This document shows, piece after piece, positions 18,985 to 28,041 of a DNA stretch of 64,000 bases. Source of the stretch: Pseudomonas sp. NFIX28. Lineage in GTDB: Bacteria; Pseudomonadota; Gammaproteobacteria; Pseudomonadales; Pseudomonadaceae. A program made the position numbers and the translations under genes. Under the pieces are notes generated by a model, which saw only the letters and a program-made list of their open reading frames with translations, was not told where the DNA came from and did not search any database. The stretch lies in NCBI RefSeq assembly GCF_900107395.1, contig NZ_FNPW01000010.1, positions 186,001-250,000 of the forward strand. The letters are read 5' to 3'. Within the stretch, counting starts at the first letter, position 1. Every line of letters starts with the position of its first letter.

Positions 18985-21177
18985 ATGTCATCGACCAGCT
19001 TTCGCCAGTCCCTGCGGCGCCTTTGGGCGCTGGATAAATTCAGCTACAGCGTGCGGGTGTTCATCGCCCTGACCGGAAGCATGGCGCTGTGCTGGTACCA
19101 GGACGAAATGGCCTTGCTGATCCCGTTGTTCCTGGGGATCATCGCCAGCGCCCTGGCCGAGACCGACGACAGCTGGCAAGGCCGGCTCAATGCCCTGGCC
19201 GTGACCCTGGTGTGCTTCAGCGTCGCCGCCCTTTCCGTCGAACTGTTGTTCCCCTACCCCTGGATCTTCGTCATCGCCCTGGCGCTGGCCAGCTTTGGCC
19301 TGACCATGCTCGGCGCACTGGGCGAACGTTACGGGGCGATTGCCTCGGCGACCCTGATCCTGTCGGTCTACACCATGATCGGCGTGGACCAGCGCGGCGG
19401 CGCCGTCACCGACTTCTGGCACGAACCGCTGCTGCTGGTGGCCGGCGCCGCCTGGTACGGCCTGTTGTCGGTGCTGTGGCAGGCGATGTTTTCCAACCAG
19501 CCGGTGCAGCAGAGCCTGGCGCGCCTGTTCCGCGAGCTGGGGCGTTACCTGAAACTGAAATCCTCGCTGTTCGAGCCAATCCGCCAGCTGGACGTGGAAG
19601 CGCGCCGCCTGGAACTGGCGCAGCAGAACGGCCGAGTGGTGGCGGCGCTGAACGCGGCCAAGGAAATCATCCTGCACCGGGTCGGCAACGGCCGGCCGGG
19701 CTCGAAAGTCAGCCGCTACCTGAAGCTGTACTTCCTCGCCCAGGACATTCACGAGCGCGCCAGCTCGTCGCACTACCCCTACAACGCGCTGGCCGATGCG
19801 TTCTTTCACAGCGACGTGTTGTTCCGTTGCCAGCGCCTGCTGCGCCAGCAAGGCAAGGCCTGCCAGGCCCTGGGCGAGTCCATCCAGCTGCGCCAGCCCT
19901 TCGTCTATGACGCCAGCTTCGCCGAGACCCTGAGTGACCTGCACGCCTCTCTGGAGCACCTGCGCATCCAGAGCAACCCGGCCTGGCGCGGCCTGCTGCG
20001 CTCGCTGCGGGCGCTGGCCGCCAACCTCGGCACCCTCGACCGCCTGCTCAGTGACGCCAGCAACCCCGACGCCCTCGCCGATGCCACCGACAGCAGCCTG
20101 CTGGACCGCTCGCCGCGCAACCTCAAGGACGTCTGGACCCGCTTGCGCACTCAGCTGACCCCGACGTCGCTGCTGTTTCGCCACGCCCTGCGCCTGCCCC
20201 TGGCGCTGAGCGTCGGCTACGGCATGGTGCATCTGATCCACCCGTCCCAGGGTTACTGGATCATCCTCACCACCCTGTTCGTCTGCCAGCCGAACTACGG
20301 CGCCACGCGGCGCAAGCTGGGGCAGCGGATCATCGGCACCGCCATCGGCCTGGTGGTCGCCTGGGCGCTGTTCGACCTGTTCCCCAGCCCGCTGGTGCAG
20401 TCGCTGTTCGCCATCGCCGCCGGGGTGGTGTTCTTTACCAACCGCACCACCCGCTACACCCTGGCCACCGCCGCCATCACCATCATGGTGCTGTTCTGCT
20501 TCAACCAGGTGGGCGATGGCTACGGGCTGTTGCTGCCGCGGCTGTTCGATACCCTGCTGGGCAGCCTGATCGCCGGCCTGGCGGTGTTCCTGTTCCTGCC
20601 GGACTGGCAGGGCCGGCGCCTGAACAAGGTGCTGGCCAATACCCTGACCTGCAACAGCATCTACCTGCGGCAGATCATGCAGCAGTACGCAGCCGGCAAG
20701 AGCGACGACCTGGCTTACCGCCTGGCCCGGCGCAACGCCCACAACGCCGACGCGGCGCTGTCCACCACGCTGGCCAATATGCTGATGGAGCCCGGGCATT
20801 TCCGTAAGGAAGCGGACGTGGGCTTTCGCTTCCTGGTGCTGTCGCACACCCTGCTCAGCTACCTCTCCGGCCTCGGCGCGCATCGGGAAACCCCGCTGCC
20901 GACGGAAGTCCGCGAACATTTGATCGACGGGGCCGGGGTCAGCCTGGCCAGCAGCATCGACGAAATCGCCCAGGGCCTGGCGAGCAAGCAGCCGGTGGCG
21001 ATCCAGAGCGACGCCGAAGAAGCGCTGGCCAACGAATTGGAACAGATGCCGGACGAGATCGATGAAGGCCAGCGCCTGGTGCAGACCCAGCTGGCGCTGA
21101 TCTGCCGCCAGTTAGGCCCCCTGCGCACCCTGGCGGCGCACCTGATCAAGGACACCGGCGAAGAACAGGTCGCGTAG
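18985..21177 (+). CDS. YccS/FusC-type inner membrane protein
   Basis: A 730-residue protein of the YccS (fusaric acid resistance-like) family. Six hydrophobic segments lie near the N-terminus (about residues 25-160) and a second set at about 390-530, separated and followed by soluble helical regions. The family resembles efflux and aromatic acid exporters, but no substrate is established for YccS. The ATG at 18985 (MSSTSFRQSL) lies 13 bases after AAAGG, somewhat far. Single gene between the REPIN array and a degraded REP. Confidence 0.8.
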   Translation: MSSTSFRQSLRRLWALDKFSYSVRVFIALTGSMALCWYQDEMALLIPLFLGIIASALAETDDSWQGRLNALAVTLVCFSVAALSVELLFPYPWIFVIALALASFGLTMLGALGERYGAIASATLILSVYTMIGVDQRGGAVTDFWHEPLLLVAGAAWYGLLSVLWQAMFSNQPVQQSLARLFRELGRYLKLKSSLFEPIRQLDVEARRLELAQQNGRVVAALNAAKEIILHRVGNGRPGSKVSRYLKLYFLAQDIHERASSSHYPYNALADAFFHSDVLFRCQRLLRQQGKACQALGESIQLRQPFVYDASFAETLSDLHASLEHLRIQSNPAWRGLLRSLRALAANLGTLDRLLSDASNPDALADATDSSLLDRSPRNLKDVWTRLRTQLTPTSLLFRHALRLPLALSVGYGMVHLIHPSQGYWIILTTLFVCQPNYGATRRKLGQRIIGTAIGLVVAWALFDLFPSPLVQSLFAIAAGVVFFTNRTTRYTLATAAITIMVLFCFNQVGDGYGLLLPRLFDTLLGSLIAGLAVFLFLPDWQGRRLNKVLANTLTCNSIYLRQIMQQYAAGKSDDLAYRLARRNAHNADAALSTTLANMLMEPGHFRKEADVGFRFLVLSHTLLSYLSGLGAHRETPLPTEVREHLIDGAGVSLASSIDEIAQGLASKQPVAIQSDAEEALANELEQMPDEIDEGQRLVQTQLALICRQLGPLRTLAAHLIKDTGEEQVA

Positions 21178-21272
21178 CCGCTGCCGCAGGCTGCGATCGC
21201 CTCCGCAGAAGGCGCAAACTTTCAGCAGCGCCGCAGGTTTTGGCCTCGGCTCCCAACCTGCGACAGCGGTTT
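21174..21272. repeat. Degraded REP pair after yccS
   Basis: GTAGCCGCTGCCGCAGGCTG starts inside the yccS stop region, and a worn inverse copy (CAACCTGCGACAGCGG) ends near 21272. It is the same family as the 18.2-kb array and may serve as the end of transcription for the convergent genes. Confidence 0.7.
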
Positions 21273-21285
21273 TAATGGCGCCGTT

Positions 21286-22023
21286 TCACATCCCGTGCTG
21301 GCGCAGCAAGCGGTCGTAGCTGCCGTCGGCCTTCATTGCCTCGATCTCCCGATCGAACCCCGCCACGATCTGCGCATGCGCGGGGTTCTTCAGGCTGACC
21401 AGGATATGCAGGCCGTTCTCGCTCAGGGAATTGGGCAGGAACTCCACCGCGTTGCGCACCCGCGGCGACTCGCGCGCCAGGTAATAGCGGGCGACGTATT
21501 CGTCTTCCAGAGTCAGCTTGACCCGGTCGGCCGCGAGCATGCGCACCCCCATCGCAAAGTTGTGCACCGGGACCTTCTGCAGGCCCGGGTCGCTGTCGAA
21601 GTCGGGGGAATAGGCATAACCGCGCACCACCGCGATGGGGTACTGGTGCAGTTGCTTGAGGGTGGTGTATTCGATGGGCGCATCCTTGCGCCGCAGGAAG
21701 CGCACCCGGTTGACCAGGTATTCCGAGGAGAATTGCCCCAACTGCGTGCGGGCCTCATTGAACCAGGCATTCACCAGCACGTCGTAGCGCCCCTCGCCGA
21801 CGCCGAGCAAGGCCCGGGCCCAGGGCACCTGCTCGAACTCGCTGGCGTAACCGGCCCGGGCCAGCGCGGTGCTGACAATGTCGGTGGCCAGCCCGCCGTT
21901 GACCAGCGTCGCATCGGTGAACGGCGGCCAGACGTCGGCCACCAATCGCAGTTTTTCCGCATAAGCGCCCTGGCCCAGCAACAGCAATCCGATCAAAGCC
22001 AAAGCTCGATGCAATCGCAGCAT
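21286..22023 (-). CDS. Orphan periplasmic solute-binding protein (SBP_bac_3 type)
   Basis: A 245-residue secreted protein. The signal peptide ends LLLLGQGAYA, mature protein starting EKLRLVADVWPPFTDA, which is the amino-acid binding-protein fold of ABC transporters. AAGGATC lies before the ATG. No permease or ATPase gene is adjacent, so ligand and partner are unknown. A second orphan of the same general type is at 49762. Could equally be a sensor accessory protein rather than a transport component. Confidence 0.78.
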   Translation of the reverse strand: MLRLHRALALIGLLLLGQGAYAEKLRLVADVWPPFTDATLVNGGLATDIVSTALARAGYASEFEQVPWARALLGVGEGRYDVLVNAWFNEARTQLGQFSSEYLVNRVRFLRRKDAPIEYTTLKQLHQYPIAVVRGYAYSPDFDSDPGLQKVPVHNFAMGVRMLAADRVKLTLEDEYVARYYLARESPRVRNAVEFLPNSLSENGLHILVSLKNPAHAQIVAGFDREIEAMKADGSYDRLLRQHGM

Positions 22024-22296
22024 GCTAAAAGATCCTTAGCGGGCGGACAGCCCTGCGTGTGTTTTGCCCAGACTCGAGGTTCCCGGCCGGTGGATGGCCG
22101 CGATCCAGCCCCTAACAGTAGCTGATGGGCGCCGCTGCACAGCGCTTCAGCGCAGATTACACAAAGAAGACAGCCGCGAACCAACACGATGATGGCATTT
22201 TGACCCACCTCACAGAATCACCACTCCGCTGCCAGGCAAGACAAGCCACCCGCCAGGCGCTTACCATCCGGGCAACGCTTTCCAAAGGATGAAACG

Positions 22297-22749
22297 ATGA
22301 CAATCGAATGGGTCTGCAAACACCACACTGATCTGGGCAAGGAACAGCTGTACGCGATCTTTCAGTTGCGCACCGAAGTCTTCGTGGTCGAGCAGAAATG
22401 CGCCTACCAGGAAGTCGACGGCCAGGACCTGGAAGGCGATACCTGCCACCTGATGGCCTGGGAAAATGACCGGCTGGTGGCCTACCTGCGCCTGCTCGAC
22501 CCAATCTCCCAGGGTGGCGACGTGGTCATCGGTCGCGTGGTGATCGCCCCGCAAGCCCGGGGCAAGGGCCTGGGCCACGAACTGATGGAGCAGGGCCTGA
22601 AGCAGGCGCAGAAATACTGGCCACAAACGCCGATCTACCTATCGGCCCAGGCTCATTTGCAAGGCTATTACGGGCGCTACGGCTTCACCGTCGTGGGCGA
22701 GGAGTACCTGGAAGACGATATCCCGCACATCGGCATGCGCCGCAGCTGA
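22297..22749 (+). CDS. elaA: GNAT N-acetyltransferase, ElaA family
   Basis: A 150-residue cytoplasmic acyltransferase. The N-terminus (LYAIFQLRTEVFVVEQKCAY) is the ElaA hallmark, and the acetyl-CoA binding segment is RVVIAPQARGKGLGHELM. Target unknown. The ribosome-binding site AAAGGATG precedes the ATG. Single gene; a strong hairpin lies between it and the convergent winged-helix gene. Confidence 0.88.
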   Translation: MTIEWVCKHHTDLGKEQLYAIFQLRTEVFVVEQKCAYQEVDGQDLEGDTCHLMAWENDRLVAYLRLLDPISQGGDVVIGRVVIAPQARGKGLGHELMEQGLKQAQKYWPQTPIYLSAQAHLQGYYGRYGFTVVGEEYLEDDIPHIGMRRS

Positions 22750-22760
22750 TATCGCCATCG

Positions 22761-22786
22761 CGAGCCTGCCGGGGCCGGCAGGTTCG
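22761..22786. terminator. Stem-loop between convergent genes
   Basis: CCTGCCGG (22765-22772) pairs with CCGGCAGG (22775-22782), extended by four outer pairs with one G-U. No clear U-tract on either strand, so termination is likely but may be inefficient. Confidence 0.55.
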
Positions 22787-22815
22787 CATTCACATCGGCG
22801 GGCTGGCGCGGGCCC

Positions 22816-23112
22816 TCAGGGATACTCCAGCACCGTCTTGATCCGCGACAGATTCGCCTCGATCCAGCCCTTGTCGATCGCGCCCCAGCTTTTGATCCGA
22901 TAGCTGCCGGCATGATTGCGCGCGCCGTCCTGCTGCTCGAATTCACAAATGATGTCCAGGTCCGCCAGGGCGGCAATGGTGTCCTGCGCCGTGCGCCGCG
23001 GCATGCCGGTGGCCTCGGTCAAGGCCGGGACGTTGCTGGCCAGGCCGCTGTCGATCAGGTAGGCCACGTACAACCGGCGGTAGAAACTGCTCTTGGTCTT
23101 GCTCACGTCCAT
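22816..23112 (-). CDS. Small winged helix-turn-helix protein
   Basis: A 98-residue protein whose middle (IDSGLASNVPALTEATGMPR then RTAQDTIAALADL) reads as a winged HTH with a recognition helix. No effector domain is present. It starts at ATG 23112, after AAGGAGCGAGCG, 20 bp after the end of the peptidase-like gene, so the two are probably one transcript. It could regulate its own operon. Function otherwise unknown. Confidence 0.75.
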   Translation of the reverse strand: MDVSKTKSSFYRRLYVAYLIDSGLASNVPALTEATGMPRRTAQDTIAALADLDIICEFEQQDGARNHAGSYRIKSWGAIDKGWIEANLSRIKTVLEYP

Positions 23113-23132
23113 CGCTCGCTCCTTGTGCAGGG

Positions 23133-23645
23133 TTACTCGGCTCCGCCCGGGCGCGCTTGCAGGTCGCGCCAGGTCAGGTAGACCCGCAGATCGAATTCCA
23201 GCTGGTGATAGCCCGGCAGCATGTGCTCGCAGAGCTTGTAGAAGGCTTTGTTGTGATCGCTTTCCTTGAAGTGCGCCAGCTCGTGGACCACGATCATGCG
23301 CAGGAACTCCGGCGCCGCCTCCTTGAACAGCGAGGCGATGCGGATTTCCTTCTTGGCCTTGAGCTTGCCGCCCTGGACCCGCGAGATCGTGGTGTGCAGC
23401 CCCAGGGCGCGGTGCGTCAGGTCCAGGCGATTGTCGAACAGCACCTTGTCGATGGCCGGCGCATTGCGCAGGTATTCCTGCTTCAACTCCAGGGCATAGC
23501 CGTACAGCGCCTTGTCGCTCTGTACGTCGTGCCTGCCGGGGTAACGCTGGCTCAGGTAGTCGCCCAGCCGCCCTTGCGCGATTAGCTGGCGCACTTGCTC
23601 TTGCAGGGTGGCGGGATAGGCCTGGAGGTATTTCAACGCGGTCAT
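23133..23645 (-). CDS. YgjP-like (WLM-type) metallopeptidase-domain protein
   Basis: A 170-residue protein with the zinc motif HELAHFKESDHNKAFY, matching the YgjP/M48-like domain family (HExxH plus a downstream H). The preceding core (RVQGGKLKAKKEIRIASLF) fits the same family. I chose the ATG at 23645 (MTALKYL); the frame continues to 23660, and neither start has a clear ribosome-binding site. Substrate unknown. Pairs with the downstream winged-helix gene. Confidence 0.8.
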   Translation of the reverse strand: MTALKYLQAYPATLQEQVRQLIAQGRLGDYLSQRYPGRHDVQSDKALYGYALELKQEYLRNAPAIDKVLFDNRLDLTHRALGLHTTISRVQGGKLKAKKEIRIASLFKEAAPEFLRMIVVHELAHFKESDHNKAFYKLCEHMLPGYHQLEFDLRVYLTWRDLQARPGGAE

Positions 23646-23687
23646 GGGGCGGCAACGCAATCACGAAAGGCCGCCAGTGTAGCGAAT

Positions 23688-25811
23688 TCAACCCGGCAAC
23701 GCGCTCCAGTCGAAAGGCTCGGCAAAGCGCTCGGCATCCGCGGCGATCAACGGCCGCGCCACCAGGAAGCCCTGCACGTACTCGCAGCCGTTGGCCTGTA
23801 GCCAGCGGTACTGCTCCAGGGTTTCCACGCCCTCGGCGATCACCAGCACGCCGAACGCCTTGCACAGGTCGATCACGCAACGCGCCAGCGCCGCGTCCCG
23901 GGCCGAGCCCGGCAACTTGGCGATCAGGTGGCGGTCGAGCTTGAGGGTATCGAGCTGCAGGTCGCGCAGGTGCGCCAGCGAACAGGCCCCCGAACCGAAG
24001 TCGTCCAGCGCCACCCGCACCCCGAGGCTGCGCAACAGCCGCAGCTGCTTGCGCGACTCGTCGAGGTTCTGGGTCAAGGCGTCTTCGGTGATCTCGACCT
24101 CCAGCTGCCAGGGCTCCAGGCCATGACGCTCCAGGACCTGGCGCAATTCGGTGGCCAGGTTCGGCATGGCGAACTGGGTGCCGCTCAAGCTCACGCCCAG
24201 CACGGTCTGCTCGGCGAACAGGTTTTTCCACGACGCACGCTGGCTCGCGCTTTGCTGGTAGATCCAGCTGCCCAGGCGGCTGATCAGCCGCGCTTCCTCG
24301 AGCAATGGGAGAAACAACCCCGGCGGCACATCGCCAACGCTCGGATGCCGCCAGCGCAACAAGGCTTCGAAACCGCGCAAGCGCCCATCGGCGATCGCCA
24401 CCTGGGGCTGATACACCAGGTTGAATTCCTTGCGCTCCACCGCGCTGCGCACGCTTTCCTCGAGCATCAGCCGCGACCGCGCACGACCGTTCATTTCGTG
24501 GTCGTAGTAACGGTATTGCTGACGCCCGGCACGCTTGGACTCGTACATGGCGATGTCGGCCGCACGCATCAGGCCATCCAGATTGGAACCGCAATCGGGA
24601 TAAATGGCGATGCCGATGCTGGCCCCCAGGGCGACCTCCAGGCCGTCGATCTGCTGGCAGATCGAGATCCGCTCGATGAGCTTCTCGGAAATTTTTGCCG
24701 CCTGCTCCGGAAACTCCAGCTCCAGCAGGGCGGTGAATTCATCGCCGCCCATGCGCGCCAGGATGTCGAAGGAACGCAGGCAGGCTTTCATCTGTTCGGA
24801 GACCCAGCGCAGCACCCGGTCTCCGGCGTCGTGCCCGAGGGAGTCGTTGACCCGCTTGAAGCCATCCAGGTCCAGATACAGCAGCACCAGCGACTTGTCC
24901 GAGCGCTCGCTGCGCAACAGCAGGCTTTCCACGGTCTGATAGAAGCCGCGACGGTTGAGCAGACCGGTCAGCGGGTCGGTCACCGCCTGGTATTCCAGTT
25001 GCTGATGCAGATGCCGGACTTCCGACATGTCGAGCAGCGTCACCACCATGGCCCGCTGCTCGCTCGGCAGCGGCGCACAGGACAACGCCACCGACACCTG
25101 CTGGCCGGCCACGGTACGCAGCGCGGCGTCGTGCAGGCGGTAGGTCTCGCCCTTGCGGTAGCTGGCATACAGCTCGGATTCGGCCCACAGCGGCACATGG
25201 GGCTTTTGCAGATAGTCGAGCAGTGCCGAACCTTCCAGCTCGCTCACCGGCGCGTTGAGCAAACGCGAGATCGCCGGGTTGGCGAAACGAATGGTCCCGC
25301 CTTCATCCACCACCAGAATCCCTTCCGCGGCGTTGTCCAGCACCGAGGCGTTGAAGGCCCGGGCATTCTCCAGGTCGTGGCTCAGGCGCTGCAGCGCGCG
25401 GCGGTTGCGCTGCTGCTCCAGCAGGGCCTGCACCTTGGGCTTGAGGATCTGTGGGTCGAACGGCTTGAACAGGTAATCCACCGCACCGCTGGCATAGCCC
25501 TTGATCACCGCGTCCTTGGACTGCTCGTTGGCGGTCAGGAAGATGATCGGCGTCAGGCGGGTTCGCTGGCTGCCGCGCATCAGGCGGGCAACCTCGAAAC
25601 CGTCCATCTCCGGCATCTGCACGTCCAGCAACACCAAGTCGATGTCGTGTTCCAGCAACAGGCTCAGGGCCTCGACGCCCGAGGCGGCGGTGATGACCTG
25701 CCAGTCTTTGCGCTGCAGGAGCGCGCGCATGCTGAGCAGGTTTTCGGGGTAATCATCAACAATCAGTAAGACCGAGCTGGCTTCACCTGGCCGAGGTTGC
25801 GCGCATTCCAT
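23688..25811 (-). CDS. Response regulator with REC-PAS-GGDEF-EAL domains
   Basis: A 707-residue cytoplasmic protein of cyclic-di-GMP signalling. REC (about 13-130) has phospho-acceptor Asp63 in LVLLDVQMPEMDGF; PAS follows (about 155-270); GGDEF is intact at 355-359 with an upstream inhibitory site RSFD; the EAL domain has EALLRW at 482-487, EITED, ALDDFGSG and IAEGVET. However the metal-binding asparagine usually found in the VNLS-type motif is Ser541 (VSLSG), so phosphodiesterase activity is uncertain. No histidine kinase gene is adjacent. ATG 25811 follows AAGAGAAG; an upstream in-frame start at 25850 has no support. Confidence 0.9.
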   Translation of the reverse strand: MECAQPRPGEASSVLLIVDDYPENLLSMRALLQRKDWQVITAASGVEALSLLLEHDIDLVLLDVQMPEMDGFEVARLMRGSQRTRLTPIIFLTANEQSKDAVIKGYASGAVDYLFKPFDPQILKPKVQALLEQQRNRRALQRLSHDLENARAFNASVLDNAAEGILVVDEGGTIRFANPAISRLLNAPVSELEGSALLDYLQKPHVPLWAESELYASYRKGETYRLHDAALRTVAGQQVSVALSCAPLPSEQRAMVVTLLDMSEVRHLHQQLEYQAVTDPLTGLLNRRGFYQTVESLLLRSERSDKSLVLLYLDLDGFKRVNDSLGHDAGDRVLRWVSEQMKACLRSFDILARMGGDEFTALLELEFPEQAAKISEKLIERISICQQIDGLEVALGASIGIAIYPDCGSNLDGLMRAADIAMYESKRAGRQQYRYYDHEMNGRARSRLMLEESVRSAVERKEFNLVYQPQVAIADGRLRGFEALLRWRHPSVGDVPPGLFLPLLEEARLISRLGSWIYQQSASQRASWKNLFAEQTVLGVSLSGTQFAMPNLATELRQVLERHGLEPWQLEVEITEDALTQNLDESRKQLRLLRSLGVRVALDDFGSGACSLAHLRDLQLDTLKLDRHLIAKLPGSARDAALARCVIDLCKAFGVLVIAEGVETLEQYRWLQANGCEYVQGFLVARPLIAADAERFAEPFDWSALPG

Positions 25812-26131
25812 GCTGCTTCTCTTGTCTGTGTAGGATCGTCCTGCGAACAAGACCGGACAAAAACTGAGACTTCACTCTAGACCTGGATCCAATAAAGCAG
25901 AAGCTGTCACCGCGCCATCATTTAGCCAAAGCTCAAGGCACCCGACTAACGGTCAAGGCCGGAGGCCGCTGAAACCGGCAGAAGTGGCAAATCGACAGAT
26001 GGTTGACGTCAATTGTCCGCCGGACGGGCATTAACAAAAGCGCCTTCTACGCTTATAAAGACCGCCCTCAAAAGCGCAGGCTAAAGCCTTTTGCCAGCTT
26101 TCATCCGGCATCAAATCGGGAAGCTTTGACT
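25812..26131. other. Gap before the alginate lyase gene
   Basis: This region is lower in GC than its surroundings. It contains two adjacent palindromes, TTGACGTCAA (26003-26012) and GTCCGCCGGAC (26015-26025), that may be operator sites for the lyase. The open frame from 26003 to 26131 upstream of the chosen lyase start encodes nothing recognisable. Confidence 0.4.
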
Positions 26132-26803
26132 ATGATCGACCTCGCAACCTGGAATCTGAGCATTCCCGTCGGCAGCCCTCCGACAACCATCGACACCCCG
26201 CAACTGGTGGACGGCTTCAAGGCCGAGTACTTCCATTCCGACACGGGCACCCTGTTCTTCTGGTCGCCTGTCACCGGCTCCCGCACCGCCAACGCCATCT
26301 ACCCGCGCAGCGAGTTGCGTGAAACCTACTCCGACGGCACCCTCAAGAACTGGACCTACCCACAGGCCGACAACCTGCTCTACGCCACCCTGGCGGTGAA
26401 CCAGGTGCCGTCCACGGGCAAGATCGTCATCGGCCAGATCCACGCCTACAACAGCACCAAGCCGCTGGTGAAGGTCGAGTACCAATACAAGACCACCAGC
26501 CAGAGCGGCAACATAGTCGCCAAGGTGCGCATGCACCCGGACGACGCCGAAAGCCGGGTAATCATCGTCGCCGAGAATGTGCCGCTGAACCGGGAGTTTT
26601 CCTACCTGATCCACCTGAGCCCGGGCGGCGCCCTGGGCGTCAGCGCCGCGGGCTACCAATGGAACACCCAGCTCAGCTCCACCTGGCGCGACAAGCCGCT
26701 GTACTTCAAGGCCGGGGTGTACGTCCAGGACAATACCGGCTACACCACCGAAGGCGGCAAGGTGACCTTCTACAAGCTGGATATCGATCACAACCCGACC
26801 TGA
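26132..26803 (+). CDS. Alginate lyase, polysaccharide lyase family 7
   Basis: A 223-residue PL7 lyase that cleaves alginate by beta-elimination. All three family motifs are visible: RSELRE at 59-64, QIH at 102-104 (catalytic Gln and His) and YFKAGVYVQ at 191-199. Starting at ATG 26132 after GGGAAG, the protein has no signal peptide, and the longer frame to 26003 adds none, so it looks cytoplasmic or non-classically released. Outside the alginate operon and not flanked by alginate genes; the neighbouring c-di-GMP protein is transcribed away from it. Confidence 0.9.
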   Translation: MIDLATWNLSIPVGSPPTTIDTPQLVDGFKAEYFHSDTGTLFFWSPVTGSRTANAIYPRSELRETYSDGTLKNWTYPQADNLLYATLAVNQVPSTGKIVIGQIHAYNSTKPLVKVEYQYKTTSQSGNIVAKVRMHPDDAESRVIIVAENVPLNREFSYLIHLSPGGALGVSAAGYQWNTQLSSTWRDKPLYFKAGVYVQDNTGYTTEGGKVTFYKLDIDHNPT

Positions 26804-26836
26804 CGGGCAGATACCTGGGGCATGCCGCACAGGCAC

Positions 26837-26864
26837 AAAAAAACCGCATCGCTGCGGTTTTTTT
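26837..26864. terminator. Bidirectional terminator between alginate lyase and glycosyltransferase-like gene
   Basis: AAACCGCA (26841-26848), loop TCGC, TGCGGTTT (26853-26860), with A-run before and T-run after, so it can serve both convergent genes. Confidence 0.9.
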
Positions 26865-26880
26865 GCCAATGGCCAACGCC

Positions 26881-27846
26881 TTAGCGAGCCTCGCGCATGG
26901 CGCCCACATCTTCGATGATGCGTTCGAGCATACGGTCGGGCGTGTATCGGTATAAGACGTCCCGATCCACCTTGACCGATTCCGTCCTCAGAAAGCTGCC
27001 GATGCCCGGGAGCGAACCATCCACGGTGACGTAGATGTTTTCCGGCCGGTAGAAATCCAGGGCCTTGATCGACTCATTGGTGGTAATCAGTTTCTTGTTG
27101 AAGAAGGCTGCTTCGAGCGCCCTCAGCGTCAGGCCCGACTGGCCGGCCTGATTGACTTCCAGCAGCACATCCGCGGCGAGCGATCGGCGAATGTTGTCGT
27201 CATATGTCAGGACCTTGTCGATATGGAACCTGGAACGGTCCTTCGAGGTGCTGTCCCGGACGATGGCGAAATCGACGTTCGCGCCTTCATCCTCAAGCGC
27301 CTGGGCCATGGCCTCGATCGTCGTGACACGCCCCTTGTCCTGGCCGAGGAAGAAGCATTTTGGCGCGTATTCGTTCGCCGTCGCGGCGTCGGCCAGCCCT
27401 TGCGTTTCGTGGAATCCGAAGGGGAAAAACTGCTCCATGTATTCCATGCCAAAAGCCGCGCACTGGTCTTTGTCGAAGCTATAGATGCGGTCGAAGTGCC
27501 GATGCATTTCCCGGACAAAGTCCGCGTCCACCAGGTCGCGCATCAGCAACACTTTCTTGCCGGGGAAGGTGGCGATGACGCTTGGAATCAAGCACCGCTT
27601 CACCTGCCCCTCGTTGCAAACCAGGATGTCGTCGTGCCCCACCCCGTTGACCGAGAGCACCAGCTTTCCCAGCCAGCCGCTGCCCACTCTTGGATGGCGC
27701 AGTCTTTTGTTGATCGATTTGATGTAGCGACCCATTCGCTTGGCCGCCGACGGGAAGACCATCAGCCTCACGCTGTGTCGGGTGGACAGATAATCAATCA
27801 TTCGACGCTCGTATTGAGCCGTCCAGCCCAGGAAAAAAATCTTCAT
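26881..27846 (-). CDS. Possible glycosyltransferase of unknown specificity
   Basis: A 321-residue soluble protein. The C-terminal half contains QSGLTLRALEAAFFNKKLIT followed by TNESIKALDFY, a pattern seen in putative surface-polysaccharide glycosyltransferases (GT-B-like, sugar-nucleotide site). The N-terminus MKIFFLGWTAQYERRMIDYL also fits a Rossmann strand and helix. No polysaccharide genes surround it. Base composition appears lower in GC than neighbours, which suggests acquisition by transfer. The start at 27846 is the first ATG; the ribosome-binding site is not strong. Function is inferred only from a motif. Confidence 0.5.
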   Translation of the reverse strand: MKIFFLGWTAQYERRMIDYLSTRHSVRLMVFPSAAKRMGRYIKSINKRLRHPRVGSGWLGKLVLSVNGVGHDDILVCNEGQVKRCLIPSVIATFPGKKVLLMRDLVDADFVREMHRHFDRIYSFDKDQCAAFGMEYMEQFFPFGFHETQGLADAATANEYAPKCFFLGQDKGRVTTIEAMAQALEDEGANVDFAIVRDSTSKDRSRFHIDKVLTYDDNIRRSLAADVLLEVNQAGQSGLTLRALEAAFFNKKLITTNESIKALDFYRPENIYVTVDGSLPGIGSFLRTESVKVDRDVLYRYTPDRMLERIIEDVGAMREAR

Positions 27847-27994
27847 GTACTACCTGACACGACTACATCCGATTCTAAGAAAGCAGGATTTCTGTAACGT
27901 CCAGCCCGCATCAAAACAGCGTCGATACTAACATGAAGGCCCTGCGCAGAGCCGGTCAAATAATGGCGCAAGGCCACTCAAGCCGACTGACAGG

Positions 27995-28026
27995 CACAAA
28001 AAAGCCCGCATCGCGGCGGGCTTTTT
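27995..28026. terminator. Terminator of the tkt-epd-pgk-fba block
   Basis: AAAGCCCGC (28001-28009), loop ATCGCG, GCGGGCTTT (28016-28024); on the minus strand the flanking A-run becomes a T-run, placed 16 bases after the fba stop. Confidence 0.9.
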
Positions 28027-28041
28027 CGTTGTTGTCGCGGC

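Noticed and set aside
18268..19037. Open frames with repeated peptides (such as ARPIAASRGS) in 18.2-19.0 kb
   Set aside because: They arise by reading through the 173-bp REPIN array; the frame shifts between units, no ribosome-binding sites are present, and the reading continues under the yccS start.
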